A program made the position numbers and the translations under genes. This document shows, one piece after another, positions 45,153 to 53,240 of a stretch of 64,000 nucleotides of DNA (position 1 is the stretch's first letter; every line of letters begins with the position of its first letter). This stretch comes from Salinisphaera sp049568105 (GTDB taxonomy: Bacteria; Pseudomonadota; Gammaproteobacteria; Nevskiales; Salinisphaeraceae). Location of the stretch: positions 1,054,001 to 1,118,000 of the forward strand of contig NZ_CP145335.1 in the NCBI RefSeq assembly GCF_049568105.1, read 5' to 3'. Under the pieces are notes generated by a model. That model worked only from the letters and a program-made list of their open reading frames with translations, did not search any database and was not told where the DNA came from.

Positions 45153-45978
45153 ATCTGCCGCGATCGACGAGATCGTGATCGCCGGCCAGCGGCTGCGGGT
45201 CGCCGAAACCGACGGCCATGGCGAACGGCCGCTGGTGATCTGCAACGATTTCCTGGCCAATCTCGATATTCTCGACGAGTTTTGTAGCGCGCTGGGGCGG
45301 GCAACGCTGCGCTTCGATCTGCCTGGCATCGGCGGGGCGCCCGGGCCGGCGCGCATGCAGCGGATGGCCGGTCTGGCGCGGTTGGTGGCCGAGTTGGTCG
45401 CCGCGCGGGGCCACGACCATTTCGACCTGCTCGGCGTCGGCTGGGGCGGCCTGCTGGCCCAGCGTATCGCCCGCGACTATGGGATTCGCGTGCATCGGCT
45501 GGTGCTGGTCGCGACCTCGGCCGGCCAGCTCATGTTTCCGGGGCGGGTCGCCAACCTGCGCCGGCTGGCCTCGCTGACCGGTCTGCAGCGGGCCGCGATC
45601 GACGCTCAGGACGTACGTTCGGTATTTGGCGGTCGGCGCAGAGAGGAATGCGAGATGGTGGCCCAGGCAATGGCGCGGGCGATGGCCCCCAGCCGACGCG
45701 GCTATCTGGCGCAGTGCTATGCGCTGGCCGGTTTTTCCAGTCTGCCCTGGCTGCATCGCCTGACCATGCCGACGTTGGTTCTGTCCGGCGATGACGATCC
45801 GATCGTGCCGCTGGTCAATGCGCGTGTTCTGACCTTATTGATGCCGCGATCGGAATTATCGGTCATGCGCGGGGCAGGGCATTGGTTGCTGCTGGAACGC
45901 GCCGACGAAGCCGCGCGCCGAGTCGCGGCGTTTCTCGATTTGGCCCAGCCGTTGCATTCGCATGGCAACGACGTATAA
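45136..45978 (+). CDS. PhaZ-like alpha/beta-hydrolase with Gly at nucleophile position
   Basis: A 280-residue protein of the mcl-PHA depolymerase (PhaZ) family. Family features include LVICNDFLANLDILDEF, RFDLPGIGGAP, TMPTLVLSGDDDPIVPLVNARVL and the late His in MRGAGHWLLLERADEAARR. The nucleophile elbow reads LLGVGWGG, with Gly102 (codon GGC) where PhaZ has Ser in GVSWGG. Asp and His of the triad are kept. A single AGC-to-GGC base change would explain it. The enzyme is therefore predicted to lack depolymerase activity; it could be a granule-binding or regulatory paralogue. ATG 45136 overlaps the phaC stop; an active-looking paralogue lies immediately downstream. Confidence 0.85.
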   Translation: MFASAESAAIDEIVIAGQRLRVAETDGHGERPLVICNDFLANLDILDEFCSALGRATLRFDLPGIGGAPGPARMQRMAGLARLVAELVAARGHDHFDLLGVGWGGLLAQRIARDYGIRVHRLVLVATSAGQLMFPGRVANLRRLASLTGLQRAAIDAQDVRSVFGGRRREECEMVAQAMARAMAPSRRGYLAQCYALAGFSSLPWLHRLTMPTLVLSGDDDPIVPLVNARVLTLLMPRSELSVMRGAGHWLLLERADEAARRVAAFLDLAQPLHSHGNDV

Positions 45979-46016
45979 ATCTCGTATTAATGGACGAACG
46001 AGGCGGACGAGCGGTG

Positions 46017-47006
46017 ATGACGCCAGGCAAGAACATCAAGCCCGAAGCCACCTCCTCCGAGCCCTTGGCCGCGGCCCGACGCCTGCCGCCCGAGTTGAGC
46101 GTACTGCGGCGGCGAACGCAGATGCAGGTCGACTGGATCGATGTCGACGGCGTGCGTCTGCGCTATGGCATCCGCCGTGGCCGCGGCCGGCCGATGCTGC
46201 TTTTGAACACGATCGGCGGCAATCTGGACATGCTGATGCCGCTGGTCAATGCGCTGGACGATGTCGAAGTGGTCGTGCCGGATATGCCCGGCGCCGGGCG
46301 ATCGCCGGCACTCAAGTTGCCGCATCGGGTGACCTGGTATGCACGTCTGATCGCGACACTGCTGGATCGGCTCGGCTACGATGAACCGATCAATCTCACC
46401 GGCCTGTCCTGGGGCGGCTCGCTGGCCCAACAGTTCGCATTGGACTATCCGGAACGGGTGAACCGTCTGGTCTTGGCCTCCAGCTCGGTCGGCTGGCCGT
46501 CGATGGCGACGCGTTCGAATACCTTCAAGCGGATGGCCATGGCCCGCTACTACCGGCGTGCCGAATCACTGCCGCCGGGCCTGTCGGCGATCTATGGCGG
46601 CTTAGTCAGACGTCGCCCGGAACTGGTCGGCCGGCGCGGCGAATACGCTGGCGGCCCGAGCATCCGCGGCTATGCGTTTCAGATGCTCGGGGCGGTCAGC
46701 TGGACCAGCATCCATCGCCTGCATGCGCTGCCGTGTCCGACCCTGGTCATGGGTGGCGACGACGATCCCATCGTGCCGCTGGTCAACAGTCGGCTGCTGT
46801 ACTGGCTGATTCCGAAATCCTATCTGCACGTGATGCGCGGCGGCGGGCACTTGTTCTTGCTGATGCGGGCCAACGAGTCGGCGGCCGTGATCAAGCGCTT
46901 CATCAACGAGCGCCGCTACGACGGCACCGATGGCGCCGACTATTTCGCAGCCCGCGGGCTGGGTGCCGACGGCGCGCTTATTCCGCGCCTGCCGTCCGGC
47001 CTCTGA
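46017..47006 (+). CDS. phaZ: Intracellular mcl-PHA depolymerase PhaZ
   Basis: A 329-residue depolymerase that degrades stored PHA granules. It follows the PhaZ pattern: MLLLNTIGGNLDMLMPLVNALDDVEVVVPDMPGAGRSP, nucleophile elbow LTGLSWGGSLAQQFALDYPERVNRLVLA with Ser131, and GYAFQMLGAVSWTSIHRLHALPCPTLVMGGDDDPIVPLVNSRLL with the acid residue. The catalytic His is in MRGGGHLFLLMRANES. The triad is complete, unlike the upstream paralogue, which shares the same framework. The start at ATG 46017 is supported by AGGCGG upstream; ATG 45990 would add nine residues. It ends 29 bases inside the convergent plsC gene. Confidence 0.92.
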   Translation: MTPGKNIKPEATSSEPLAAARRLPPELSVLRRRTQMQVDWIDVDGVRLRYGIRRGRGRPMLLLNTIGGNLDMLMPLVNALDDVEVVVPDMPGAGRSPALKLPHRVTWYARLIATLLDRLGYDEPINLTGLSWGGSLAQQFALDYPERVNRLVLASSSVGWPSMATRSNTFKRMAMARYYRRAESLPPGLSAIYGGLVRRRPELVGRRGEYAGGPSIRGYAFQMLGAVSWTSIHRLHALPCPTLVMGGDDDPIVPLVNSRLLYWLIPKSYLHVMRGGGHLFLLMRANESAAVIKRFINERRYDGTDGADYFAARGLGADGALIPRLPSGL

Positions 47007-47790
47007 CACCGCGCGAGGCCGCCACGGCCTGACGGTGGGCCACAGCCATGCGGGCGGCCTCGGCGAGGCTGCGTCGATCGTAGCCGCGCGGATCGAGTGC
47101 AGCGCAGACCCGTATTTCGGCGTGAATCTCGCGTAGCTTGAACAGATCGCGGAAGTGCGGCCAGAGCGCGGCTTCGTTAACCCACGGCGCCAGCGCATGG
47201 TGCATGCCGGGCGGGGTCGTATCGTCGCAGTAACGTAGGCTCACCGGCAGCACGTTATAGCCGCCGTCGATAGCGGCCGCGAACAGCCGGGCATGAAAAC
47301 GCCGCGGATTCGGGTCCGGCGTAGTGGTGCCTTCGGGAAAGAACAACACCGAGCGTCCGGAGGCCAGCATGTCCTGGATCGAGGTGCTGGTTTCGCCGGT
47401 CTTACCCTGGCCGCGATCGAGAAACAGCGTGCCGCCGGCCCGGGCGAACGAACCCACCAGCGGCCATCGGCCGACCTCGGCCTTGGATACGAAGGCCGTG
47501 TTGAACACTCGCCCCAGCACGAGAATATCCAGCCAGGAACAGTGGTTGGCGACCACCAACATCGGCCCCGAGGGGACGTTGCCGTCGATATCGACCCGTA
47601 CATGCAGGGCATTAAGCATGCGCCCTAACCACCAGTTGATCAGGTACTTGCTACGCCGCCCGAGCAGCGGGACCGCCGGCAGCAGAAGAACGCCCAGTAG
47701 CAGCACACAGGCAAAGCGCACGGCCTTGAAACCCAGGGCGACGCGGCCGAGCAGCGGATGATCGGTGGCAAAAGACGATGTCGTGGACAT
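46978..47790 (-). CDS. plsC: 1-acyl-sn-glycerol-3-phosphate acyltransferase (PlsC family)
   Basis: A 270-residue membrane acyltransferase. The catalytic HX4D motif is in VVANHCSWLDILVLG, followed by FLDRGQGKTGETSTSIQDML and the acceptor-binding FFPEGTTTPDPNPRRFHARLF. An N-terminal hydrophobic helix (about 22-45) anchors it to the inner membrane. It acylates lysophosphatidic acid to phosphatidic acid, or may be a related lyso-lipid acyltransferase. The C-terminal 29 bases overlap the convergent phaZ coding end. ATG 47790 has no strong ribosome-binding site, but the frame begins there. Confidence 0.9.
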   Translation of the reverse strand: MSTTSSFATDHPLLGRVALGFKAVRFACVLLLGVLLLPAVPLLGRRSKYLINWWLGRMLNALHVRVDIDGNVPSGPMLVVANHCSWLDILVLGRVFNTAFVSKAEVGRWPLVGSFARAGGTLFLDRGQGKTGETSTSIQDMLASGRSVLFFPEGTTTPDPNPRRFHARLFAAAIDGGYNVLPVSLRYCDDTTPPGMHHALAPWVNEAALWPHFRDLFKLREIHAEIRVCAALDPRGYDRRSLAEAARMAVAHRQAVAASRGVRGRTAGAE

Positions 47791-47854
47791 ACGGCGGGCT
47801 AAATTAGCGGCTTGCGAGGGGGCTCACAAGTCATGGGAACAACGAGTGACGTCA

Positions 47855-48511
47855 TCAGGACTGCGGATGCGGTGGCACCGCTTCGAAGATCGGTTGGAAG
47901 CGATTGACGATGGTGCAGAACAGCCGTGCCGTCTGCTCGGTATCATAACGTGCCGAGTGGGCGGCTTCGTTATCCCAGGACATGCCAGCCGCAGTGGCTG
48001 CGCGTCGGAGCACAGTCTGGCCGAGAGCGACCCCAGCCAGGGTGGCGGTATCGAAACAGGAAAACGGATGGAACGGGCTGCGCTTGATGCCGGTCCGCTC
48101 GATCGCAGCATTGAGAAAGCCGAGATCGAAGTGGGCGTTGTGCCCGACCAGTACCGCGCGCTTGCAGCCGTCGGCCTTCATGGTATCGCGGACCAGCCGA
48201 AATATACGGCCCAGGGCGTCGCGCTCGGGGATCGCCGGACGCAGCGGATGATGGGGATCGATGCCGTTGACCTCGAGCGAGGCCGGTTCGATGTTCGCCC
48301 CCTCGAACGGGGTCACGTGATACGAGGCGGATTCGCGGACCGCGAGCTGCCCGTTGTCGTCGAAACCGACCGTCACGGCCGCGATTTCGAGTAGCGCATC
48401 GGTCGCCGAATTGAAGCCGCCGGTTTCTACATCAATCACCACCGGCAGAAAACCGCGGAAACGATTGGCCATCCGCGGCGTGGCCGCGCCTGCATTGTCG
48501 AGATCGCTCAT
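47855..48511 (-). CDS. rnt: Ribonuclease T
   Basis: DEDD-family 3'-5' exoribonuclease that trims tRNA and small stable RNA ends, 218 residues (E. coli 215). Catalytic acids are in VIDVETGGFNSATDALLEIA and VGHNAHFDLGFLNAAIERTG, and the DEDDh His-Asp pair is in AAHSARYDTEQTARLF. The FRGFLPVVIDVETGG opening is characteristic of RNase T. Divergent from argG with 105 bases between them. Cytoplasmic dimer. Confidence 0.95.
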   Translation of the reverse strand: MSDLDNAGAATPRMANRFRGFLPVVIDVETGGFNSATDALLEIAAVTVGFDDNGQLAVRESASYHVTPFEGANIEPASLEVNGIDPHHPLRPAIPERDALGRIFRLVRDTMKADGCKRAVLVGHNAHFDLGFLNAAIERTGIKRSPFHPFSCFDTATLAGVALGQTVLRRAATAAGMSWDNEAAHSARYDTEQTARLFCTIVNRFQPIFEAVPPHPQS

Positions 48512-48616
48512 GCGCGCATGGTATCAGTTGGTTTGCCCGGGTGGGACTGCCTGGCGAGCGTTTCTGTATACTGGCCGATCTTTCATCGATCAGACATTCG
48601 ACAGCGGATCGCAGCA

Positions 48617-49828
48617 ATGAGCAGTGACGTGCGCAAGGTCGTGCTGGCCTATTCGGGCGGCCTGGATACCTCGGTCATCTTGAAATGGCTCCAGGACGAA
48701 TACGATTGCGAGGTGGTGACCTTCACCGCCGATATCGGCCAGGGCGAGGAACTCGACGAGGTCCGACCCAAGGCCGAGGCGCTGGGCGTCAAGGAAGTCT
48801 ATATCGACGACCTGCGCGAAGAATTCGTGCGCGATTTCGTCTATCCGATGTTCCGGGCCAATGCCCTCTACGAAGGCGAATACCTGCTCGGCACCTCGAT
48901 CGCCCGGCCGTTGATCTCCAAGCGTCTGGTCGAGATCGCCCAGGAAACCGGTGCCGATGCGATCGCCCATGGCGCGACCGGCAAGGGCAACGACCAAGTC
49001 CGTTTCGAGTTGTCGGCCTATGCGCTGATGCCAGGCATCAAGGTGATCGCGCCCTGGCGCGAATGGGACCTGAACTCGCGTGAGCGGCTGTTGGCTTATG
49101 CCGAGGACAACGGCATCGACATTCGCAAGAAGGTCGATGGCGGCTCGCCATATTCCACCGACGCCAATGCCCTGCATATCTCCTACGAAGGCGGGGTGCT
49201 GGAAGATCCGTGGACCCCGGCCGAGGAATCGATGTGGGAGTGGAGCGTGGCCCCCGAGGCTGCACCCGATGCGCCCCAGGAAATCGATCTGACCTTCGAG
49301 CAGGGCGACATCGTAGCCATCGACGGCGAAAAGCTGACGCCCTATCAGGTGCTGGCCAAGCTCAACGCGATCGCTGGCGCCCACGGGGTAGGGCGGATCG
49401 ATATCGTCGAGAACCGCTATGTCGGGATGAAGTCGCGCGGCTGCTACGAAACGCCGGGTGGCACGGTGATGCTGCGTGCGCATCGGGCGATCGAATCGAT
49501 CACGCTGGATCGCGAGGCCGCGCATCTCAAAGATGAGTTGATGCCGCGCTATGCCAAGACCATCTACAACGGTTATTGGTTCTCGCCCGAACGCGAGATG
49601 CTGCAGGCCGCGATCGATGCCTCGCAGGCGCACGTCAACGGTGTGGTCCGGGTCAAGCTCTACAAGGGCAGCGTATCGATCGTCGGTCGAGCCTCCGAAT
49701 CGGATAGCCTGTTCGACGAAGCGATCGCGACTTTCGAGGACGACCGCGGCGCCTACGACCAGAAAGATGCCGCCGGCTTCATTCGATTGAATGCACTGCG
49801 TCTGCGGCTGGGTCATCGCCAGGGCTGA
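48617..49828 (+). CDS. argG: Argininosuccinate synthase
   Basis: Condenses citrulline and aspartate with ATP to argininosuccinate, the penultimate step of arginine synthesis. The 403 residues match the short (type I) ArgG class rather than the 447-residue E. coli form. The ATP pyrophosphatase loop AYSGGLDTSVILKWL is at residues 11-25. Other conserved parts are GEYLLGTSIARPLISKRLVEIA, AHGATGKGNDQVRFEL, KKVDGGSPYSTDANALHISYEGG and GRIDIVENRYVGMKSRGCYETPGGT. ATG 48617 aligns with the family start. It appears to be monocistronic; argH is not next door. Confidence 0.97.
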   Translation: MSSDVRKVVLAYSGGLDTSVILKWLQDEYDCEVVTFTADIGQGEELDEVRPKAEALGVKEVYIDDLREEFVRDFVYPMFRANALYEGEYLLGTSIARPLISKRLVEIAQETGADAIAHGATGKGNDQVRFELSAYALMPGIKVIAPWREWDLNSRERLLAYAEDNGIDIRKKVDGGSPYSTDANALHISYEGGVLEDPWTPAEESMWEWSVAPEAAPDAPQEIDLTFEQGDIVAIDGEKLTPYQVLAKLNAIAGAHGVGRIDIVENRYVGMKSRGCYETPGGTVMLRAHRAIESITLDREAAHLKDELMPRYAKTIYNGYWFSPEREMLQAAIDASQAHVNGVVRVKLYKGSVSIVGRASESDSLFDEAIATFEDDRGAYDQKDAAGFIRLNALRLRLGHRQG

Positions 49829-49911
49829 TGGCGCCGGCGGTAGATGTTCTTTTGCTGACCAAGCCTTTCGAGTAGGCTTGCGATGCGACAACGGATAGGA
49901 ATGAATAGGCC

Positions 49912-50754
49912 ATGAAACGAACGATTGCATTGTTTGCTTGTGCACTGGCACTAACGGCGTGCGGCAATCAGTCGGGCTCGGACAGCGATCAGTCGGGCAG
50001 CGACGACAATGCCGGCCAGTCGAATGCGACCGAGGCCAGCAGCCAGAACGGTGGCGACAACGCTTCGGGCCAGTTCGCCAACCAGCAGGCCAAGCGCAGC
50101 TATGCCTTGGGCATGGATATCGGCAACTCGCTCAAAGATTTGCCGATGGATGTCGATCTGGATCAACTGACCCAGGGCGTGCGCGACGTGGTTGGCGGCG
50201 GCGACACCAAGCTGACGCAAACGCAGCTGCAGCAGGTCATGCAGGGCGTGGTTTCCGACATGGAAGCAGCCCAGAAGCAAAAGCAGAAGCAGCAGTCAGT
50301 GGCCAACCTTAAGGCCGGGCAGAAATTCCTCGCCGAGAACAAGAAAAAAGACGGCGTGAAGACGTTGGATGACGGCCTGCAGTACAAGGTCATCACCAAG
50401 GGCGACGGCCCGTCCCCGGATGCCAACGACAGCGTGACGGTCGACTACACCGGCAAGCTGATCGACGGCACCGTCTTCGACAGTTCGGAAAAACGTGGCA
50501 AGCCGGTGACTTTCCCGGTCAACGCGGTGATTCCGGGCTGGACCGAAGCCCTGCAGCTGATGCACCCCGGTGGCGAGTACAAGCTGTTCATCCCGCCGGA
50601 CCTGGCCTATGGCGAGCGCGGCGCCGGTTCGCAGATCGGGCCGAACGAAACCCTGATCTTCGACGTGAAACTGATCAGCGTCGACAAGAACAAGGGTACC
50701 GGCCAGGATGGCGGTGATGGCCAGGACACCAACCAGGGCAGCGGCGATCAGTAG
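49912..50754 (+). CDS. FKBP-type peptidyl-prolyl isomerase lipoprotein (FkpA/Mip type)
   Basis: A 280-residue exported proline isomerase. MKRTIALFACALALTACGNQ gives a lipoprotein signal with Cys17, followed by a Ser/Asp/Gln/Asn-rich spacer. The N-terminal dimerisation domain (about 60-145, YALGMDIGNSLKDLPMDVDLDQLTQGVRDVV) precedes the FKBP domain (about 155-265) with VDYTGKLIDGTVFDSSEKRGKPVTFPVNAVIPGWTEALQLMHPGGEYKLFIPPDLAYGERG. It folds envelope proteins in the periplasm or at the membrane. A Gly/Asp/Gln tail ends the protein. AGGA precedes ATG 49912 at 11 bases. A strong bidirectional terminator follows. Confidence 0.93.
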   Translation: MKRTIALFACALALTACGNQSGSDSDQSGSDDNAGQSNATEASSQNGGDNASGQFANQQAKRSYALGMDIGNSLKDLPMDVDLDQLTQGVRDVVGGGDTKLTQTQLQQVMQGVVSDMEAAQKQKQKQQSVANLKAGQKFLAENKKKDGVKTLDDGLQYKVITKGDGPSPDANDSVTVDYTGKLIDGTVFDSSEKRGKPVTFPVNAVIPGWTEALQLMHPGGEYKLFIPPDLAYGERGAGSQIGPNETLIFDVKLISVDKNKGTGQDGGDGQDTNQGSGDQ

Positions 50755-50778
50755 ATCGCAGGCCTGGTATACGGCCTG

Positions 50779-50817
50779 AAAAAAAGCCGCCGCCCTCAGT
50801 GGGCGGCGGCTTTTTTT
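50779..50817 (+). terminator. Bidirectional intrinsic terminator
   Basis: A ten-base GC stem, GCCGCCGCCC and GGGCGGCGGC, with loop TCAGT is flanked by seven A on the left and seven T on the right. It ends the FKBP gene on the plus strand and, read in reverse, can also end the convergent FAH/nth unit on the minus strand. Confidence 0.95.
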
Positions 50818-50927
50818 ATGACCGGCCTGGGCAGCACCTATGTATGGCGGGCTGGTGCTCGGGCGGGTTAGCGCTCAATGCGTAGCGGCGAGTCCGTGTA
50901 ATGGCTGGCCGCGATTCAATGCGCGCC

Positions 50928-51590
50928 TCAGGCAAGCGTCCATTCGGCGCTCTCCAGCCCTGGGCCGGCCAGTCGTAGATGCTGGCCGGCTGCGATCGGG
51001 CCGACCCCTTCCGGCGTTCCGGTAAAGATCAGATCACCGGGCTGTAGTTGCCAACTGCGGCTGACGACCGCGATCAGATCGGTCACGCCAACCAGCATAT
51101 GCGCGGTATGGCCGGACTGACGGACCGCGCCGTCCACGCTCAGTTCAAAATGCAGATCGGCGAGATCCATATCCGAGCGCAGCGCGACCAGCGGCCCGAG
51201 GGGGGCGCTGTGATCAAACGCCTTAGCCCGCTCCCAGGGCTCGCCGCTGCTTTTCAGCTCGGTCTGGACGTCGCGCAGTGTCAGATCCAGGCCCAGGCCG
51301 ATGCCGCGGATATGTTCGCGGGCGGCCTCGGGCTGGATAGCGCGCCCACCTTGGCCGATCTCGACCACGAGCTCGGCTTCGTGATGGATGTCGCCGACGT
51401 GGTCAGGCAGCCGGATCAGCTCACCCGGGGCCACCAGCGACGAGGCCGGCTTCATGAAGATCACGCACTCGGCGCCAGGCAGGGTGCTGTTCAGTTCCTC
51501 GATATGCTTGGCGTAGTTGCGGCCGATACAGAAGATCCGCGGCGCATCGCGGTGTGAAAAAGCCTCAGCGGTTCGGGAATCAGTCATCAA
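50928..51590 (-). CDS. Fumarylacetoacetate hydrolase-family protein
   Basis: A 220-residue metal-dependent enzyme of the FAH family, of the short YcgM-like type (acylpyruvase or oxaloacetate decarboxylase). The core CIGRNYAKHIEELN, FMKPASSL, and the metal ligands in IHHEAELVVEIG and GLGLDLTLRDVQ are visible, as are PLGPLVALRSDM and DLIFTGTPEGVGPIAAGQHL. Its start overlaps the nth stop by four bases (ATGA), so it is translationally coupled to the DNA-repair gene, although no functional link is known. The exact substrate cannot be assigned from sequence. Confidence 0.9.
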   Translation of the reverse strand: MMTDSRTAEAFSHRDAPRIFCIGRNYAKHIEELNSTLPGAECVIFMKPASSLVAPGELIRLPDHVGDIHHEAELVVEIGQGGRAIQPEAAREHIRGIGLGLDLTLRDVQTELKSSGEPWERAKAFDHSAPLGPLVALRSDMDLADLHFELSVDGAVRQSGHTAHMLVGVTDLIAVVSRSWQLQPGDLIFTGTPEGVGPIAAGQHLRLAGPGLESAEWTLA

Positions 51591-52237
51591 CGCACTCCTT
51601 GTTCGGATAGGTTTTTGTGCTTGTATTCGCAGAGATCGACGATAACGCAGTCGTCGCAGGCTGGGCTGCGCGCACGGCAGACATAGCGGCCGTGCAGAAT
51701 CAGCCAGTGGTGGGCATCCTGCAGATAGGGCTTGGGCACCAGTCGCAGCAGCCGATCCTCGACTTCGCGTACGGTCTTGCCGGGGGCGATGCCGGTACGA
51801 TTCGATACCCGAAAGATATGCGTATCGACCGCCATCGCTGGCTGCCCGAAGGCGGTATTGAGTACCACGTTGGCCGTCTTGCGCCCCACGCCGGGCAGGG
51901 CGGTCAGTTCGGCCCGGGTCGCTGGCACCTCGCCGTCATGCCGATCAAGCAAGGCACGACACGTCTTGATGATATTGGCGGCCTTGCTGTTGTAGAGCCC
52001 AATGGTGCTGATGTATTGCTTCAGCCCGTCTTCGCCGAGATCGTAGATCGCCTGCGGCGTATGGGCGACCGGGAACAGCTTGCGCGTGGCCTTGTTGACG
52101 CCGACATCGGTGGCCTGGGCCGACAGGATCACGGCAATCAGCAGTTCGAACGTCGAATCGTATTCTAGCTCGGTCTTGGGCGCCGGGTTGGTGGCCTTGA
52201 GCCGTTCGAATATCTCGGTGCGTTTGTGTTTGTTCAT
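51587..52237 (-). CDS. nth: Endonuclease III
   Basis: Base-excision-repair DNA glycosylase/AP lyase for oxidised pyrimidines, 216 residues (E. coli 211). The helix-hairpin-helix LPGVGRKTANVVLN carries the catalytic Lys, VDTHIFRVSNRTG the catalytic Asp, and the C-terminal C-X6-C-X2-C-X5-C cluster (CRARSPACDDCVIVDLC) binds the 4Fe-4S. ATG 52237 begins MNKHKRTEIFERLKA as in the family; the longer open frame upstream runs into repeat-rich DNA and is rejected. In many gammaproteobacteria nth lies near rsx genes; an rsxB sits 7 kb away here. Confidence 0.97.
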   Translation of the reverse strand: MNKHKRTEIFERLKATNPAPKTELEYDSTFELLIAVILSAQATDVGVNKATRKLFPVAHTPQAIYDLGEDGLKQYISTIGLYNSKAANIIKTCRALLDRHDGEVPATRAELTALPGVGRKTANVVLNTAFGQPAMAVDTHIFRVSNRTGIAPGKTVREVEDRLLRLVPKPYLQDAHHWLILHGRYVCRARSPACDDCVIVDLCEYKHKNLSEQGVR

Positions 52238-52446
52238 GGCTTGGTTCTGGATAACGTTCACGCAGTGACGGCGTGATCGTAGCGATCGGCAGGCGGCGAT
52301 GCGATCACGATAAAACCGTCGCAGGTTGTGCAGCATACAGGTCGAGCCGGCTGCCGTTGATCGTCGTGGCCACGGCCAGCGCCGATAGTGTGTGGCCCAA
52401 GTATGCAACGGCGGATGCGACGCCTGGCGCCCTAGGGCGTCTGTTA

Positions 52447-52468
52447 TGACGACACGCCCTGGGGCGCA
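52447..52468 (+). repeat. Short motif copy 1, TGACGACACGCCCTGGGGCG
   Basis: Related to copies at 52870-52891 (cgacgacgtgccctagagcg) and 58252-58273 (cgacgacgcgccctagagcg), with a few substitutions. Together with the copy at 52870 it brackets the longer palindromic element in direct orientation. A 12-base part also occurs in reverse at 56625-56636. Confidence 0.6.
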
Positions 52469-52586
52469 GAGGCCGGGCTGCGGTGCAGGCCAGACGGCCG
52501 GCGGCCAGTATTGACCAGACGACCTGGTTTGCCAGGGGCGGGCGGTCTTGGAGCCAGCTCAAGCGGACCTCGGTACCGGCCCGGCG

Positions 52587-52861
52587 CCAGGGTGTGTTGC
52601 GGTTTCGTGCGAGTCCGCGCCAAAGGCTGTTGGCTGCGGGCCGGGGTGCCGCGAGTGCAGCGTAATGGCGCGACGTTCGTGAGCGGCAACGCGGGATGGC
52701 GGCCCAACAGCGGTTGTTTCGAAGGGTTGCGCCCCAAATCGCGGCGGGCCGCGTTACGCGCCTTGACCGGGCTACGCCCAGACCCGGGGCCCGCGCCTCG
52801 CCCGCCACGATTTGGGGCGGCAAACGCAGCGCTCGGACGAAATCTCACCACACTCTAGGAC
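52587..52861. repeat. MITE-like palindromic element, copy A
   Basis: The outer ends are imperfect inverted repeats: ccagggtgtgttgcggtttc at the left and the complement of ctcaccacactctagga at the right share the pattern CCwrGrkyGTGKTGmGrTTTCGT. An inner pair, GCCCCAAATCG (52731-52741) and CGATTTGGGGC (52808-52818), forms a perfect arm with CGGCGGG/CCCGCC extensions. The inner 125 bases match copy B at 58301-58426 at roughly three bases in four by eye. Copy A has about 100 extra bases in its left half. No transposase is present. It is either a non-autonomous element or a structured repeat. Confidence 0.7.
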
Positions 52862-52869
52862 GCGTCTCG

Positions 52870-52891
52870 CGACGACGTGCCCTAGAGCGTG
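52870..52891 (+). repeat. Short motif copy 2, CGACGACGTGCCCTAGAGCG
   Basis: Direct copy of the motif at 52447-52468, nearly identical to the one at 58252-58273 that opens palindromic element B. It lies immediately to the right of element A and may be the remnant end of a further copy. Confidence 0.65.
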
Positions 52892-52906
52892 CTGGCCGGT
52901 TACAGT

Positions 52907-53092
52907 TTATTCAGACGCAGTTATGCGGCGTTTGAGTTCGTGGACTGGGGTGGCCAACATGCTGATGGCGAACAGCACAAAGCCAACGCCAGCGATCGCG
53001 TCGGCGCCGGCGTTCAGGCTCTGATAAAGAATCGGCACTGCGATCAGCGTACCGATGGCGGCTAGGATCTGAATCCAGTTATGTGTCGTCAT
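52907..53092 (-). CDS. Small two-helix membrane protein
   Basis: A 61-residue protein with two hydrophobic segments, IQILAAIGTLIAVPILYQSL and GVGFVLFAISMLATPV, and a basic C-terminus HELKRRITASE. ATG 53092 is preceded by AAGGAA at eight bases, and codon use matches neighbours, so I consider it real. It is the last member of the same-strand run after the lactate permease, 148 bases downstream. No family is recognised; it could be a small inner-membrane protein of unknown function. Confidence 0.6.
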   Translation of the reverse strand: MTTHNWIQILAAIGTLIAVPILYQSLNAGADAIAGVGFVLFAISMLATPVHELKRRITASE

Positions 53093-53240
53093 AATGCATT
53101 TCCTTGTTGCGAGAGTCTGTCGCTATTTCTGGCGAGACCCGTGTCGGCGGCTCCTTCGGGCTGGCGCCATCGAGCGACAAGCAGTCGCGGCGTACTGCGC
53201 TTGCTGCAAGACAGCGCTCAGTGCGGTTCATGTGACGCTT

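Larger units (their letters stand above)
52238..52906. other. Repeat-containing intergenic region upstream of nth
   Basis: About 670 GC-rich bases with no supported gene. It holds the longer of two related palindromic elements (52587-52861) and two direct copies of a short motif (52447-52468, 52870-52891), each described below. The stretch 52238-52440 next to nth shows no clear feature and should contain the nth promoter. The open frames here are byproducts of the high GC content. Confidence 0.6.

Noticed and set aside
52305..52823. Overlapping frames over the GC-rich repeat region next to nth
   Set aside because: They arise from repeat A and its surroundings; amino-acid content is arginine/proline/alanine-rich with no conserved pattern.
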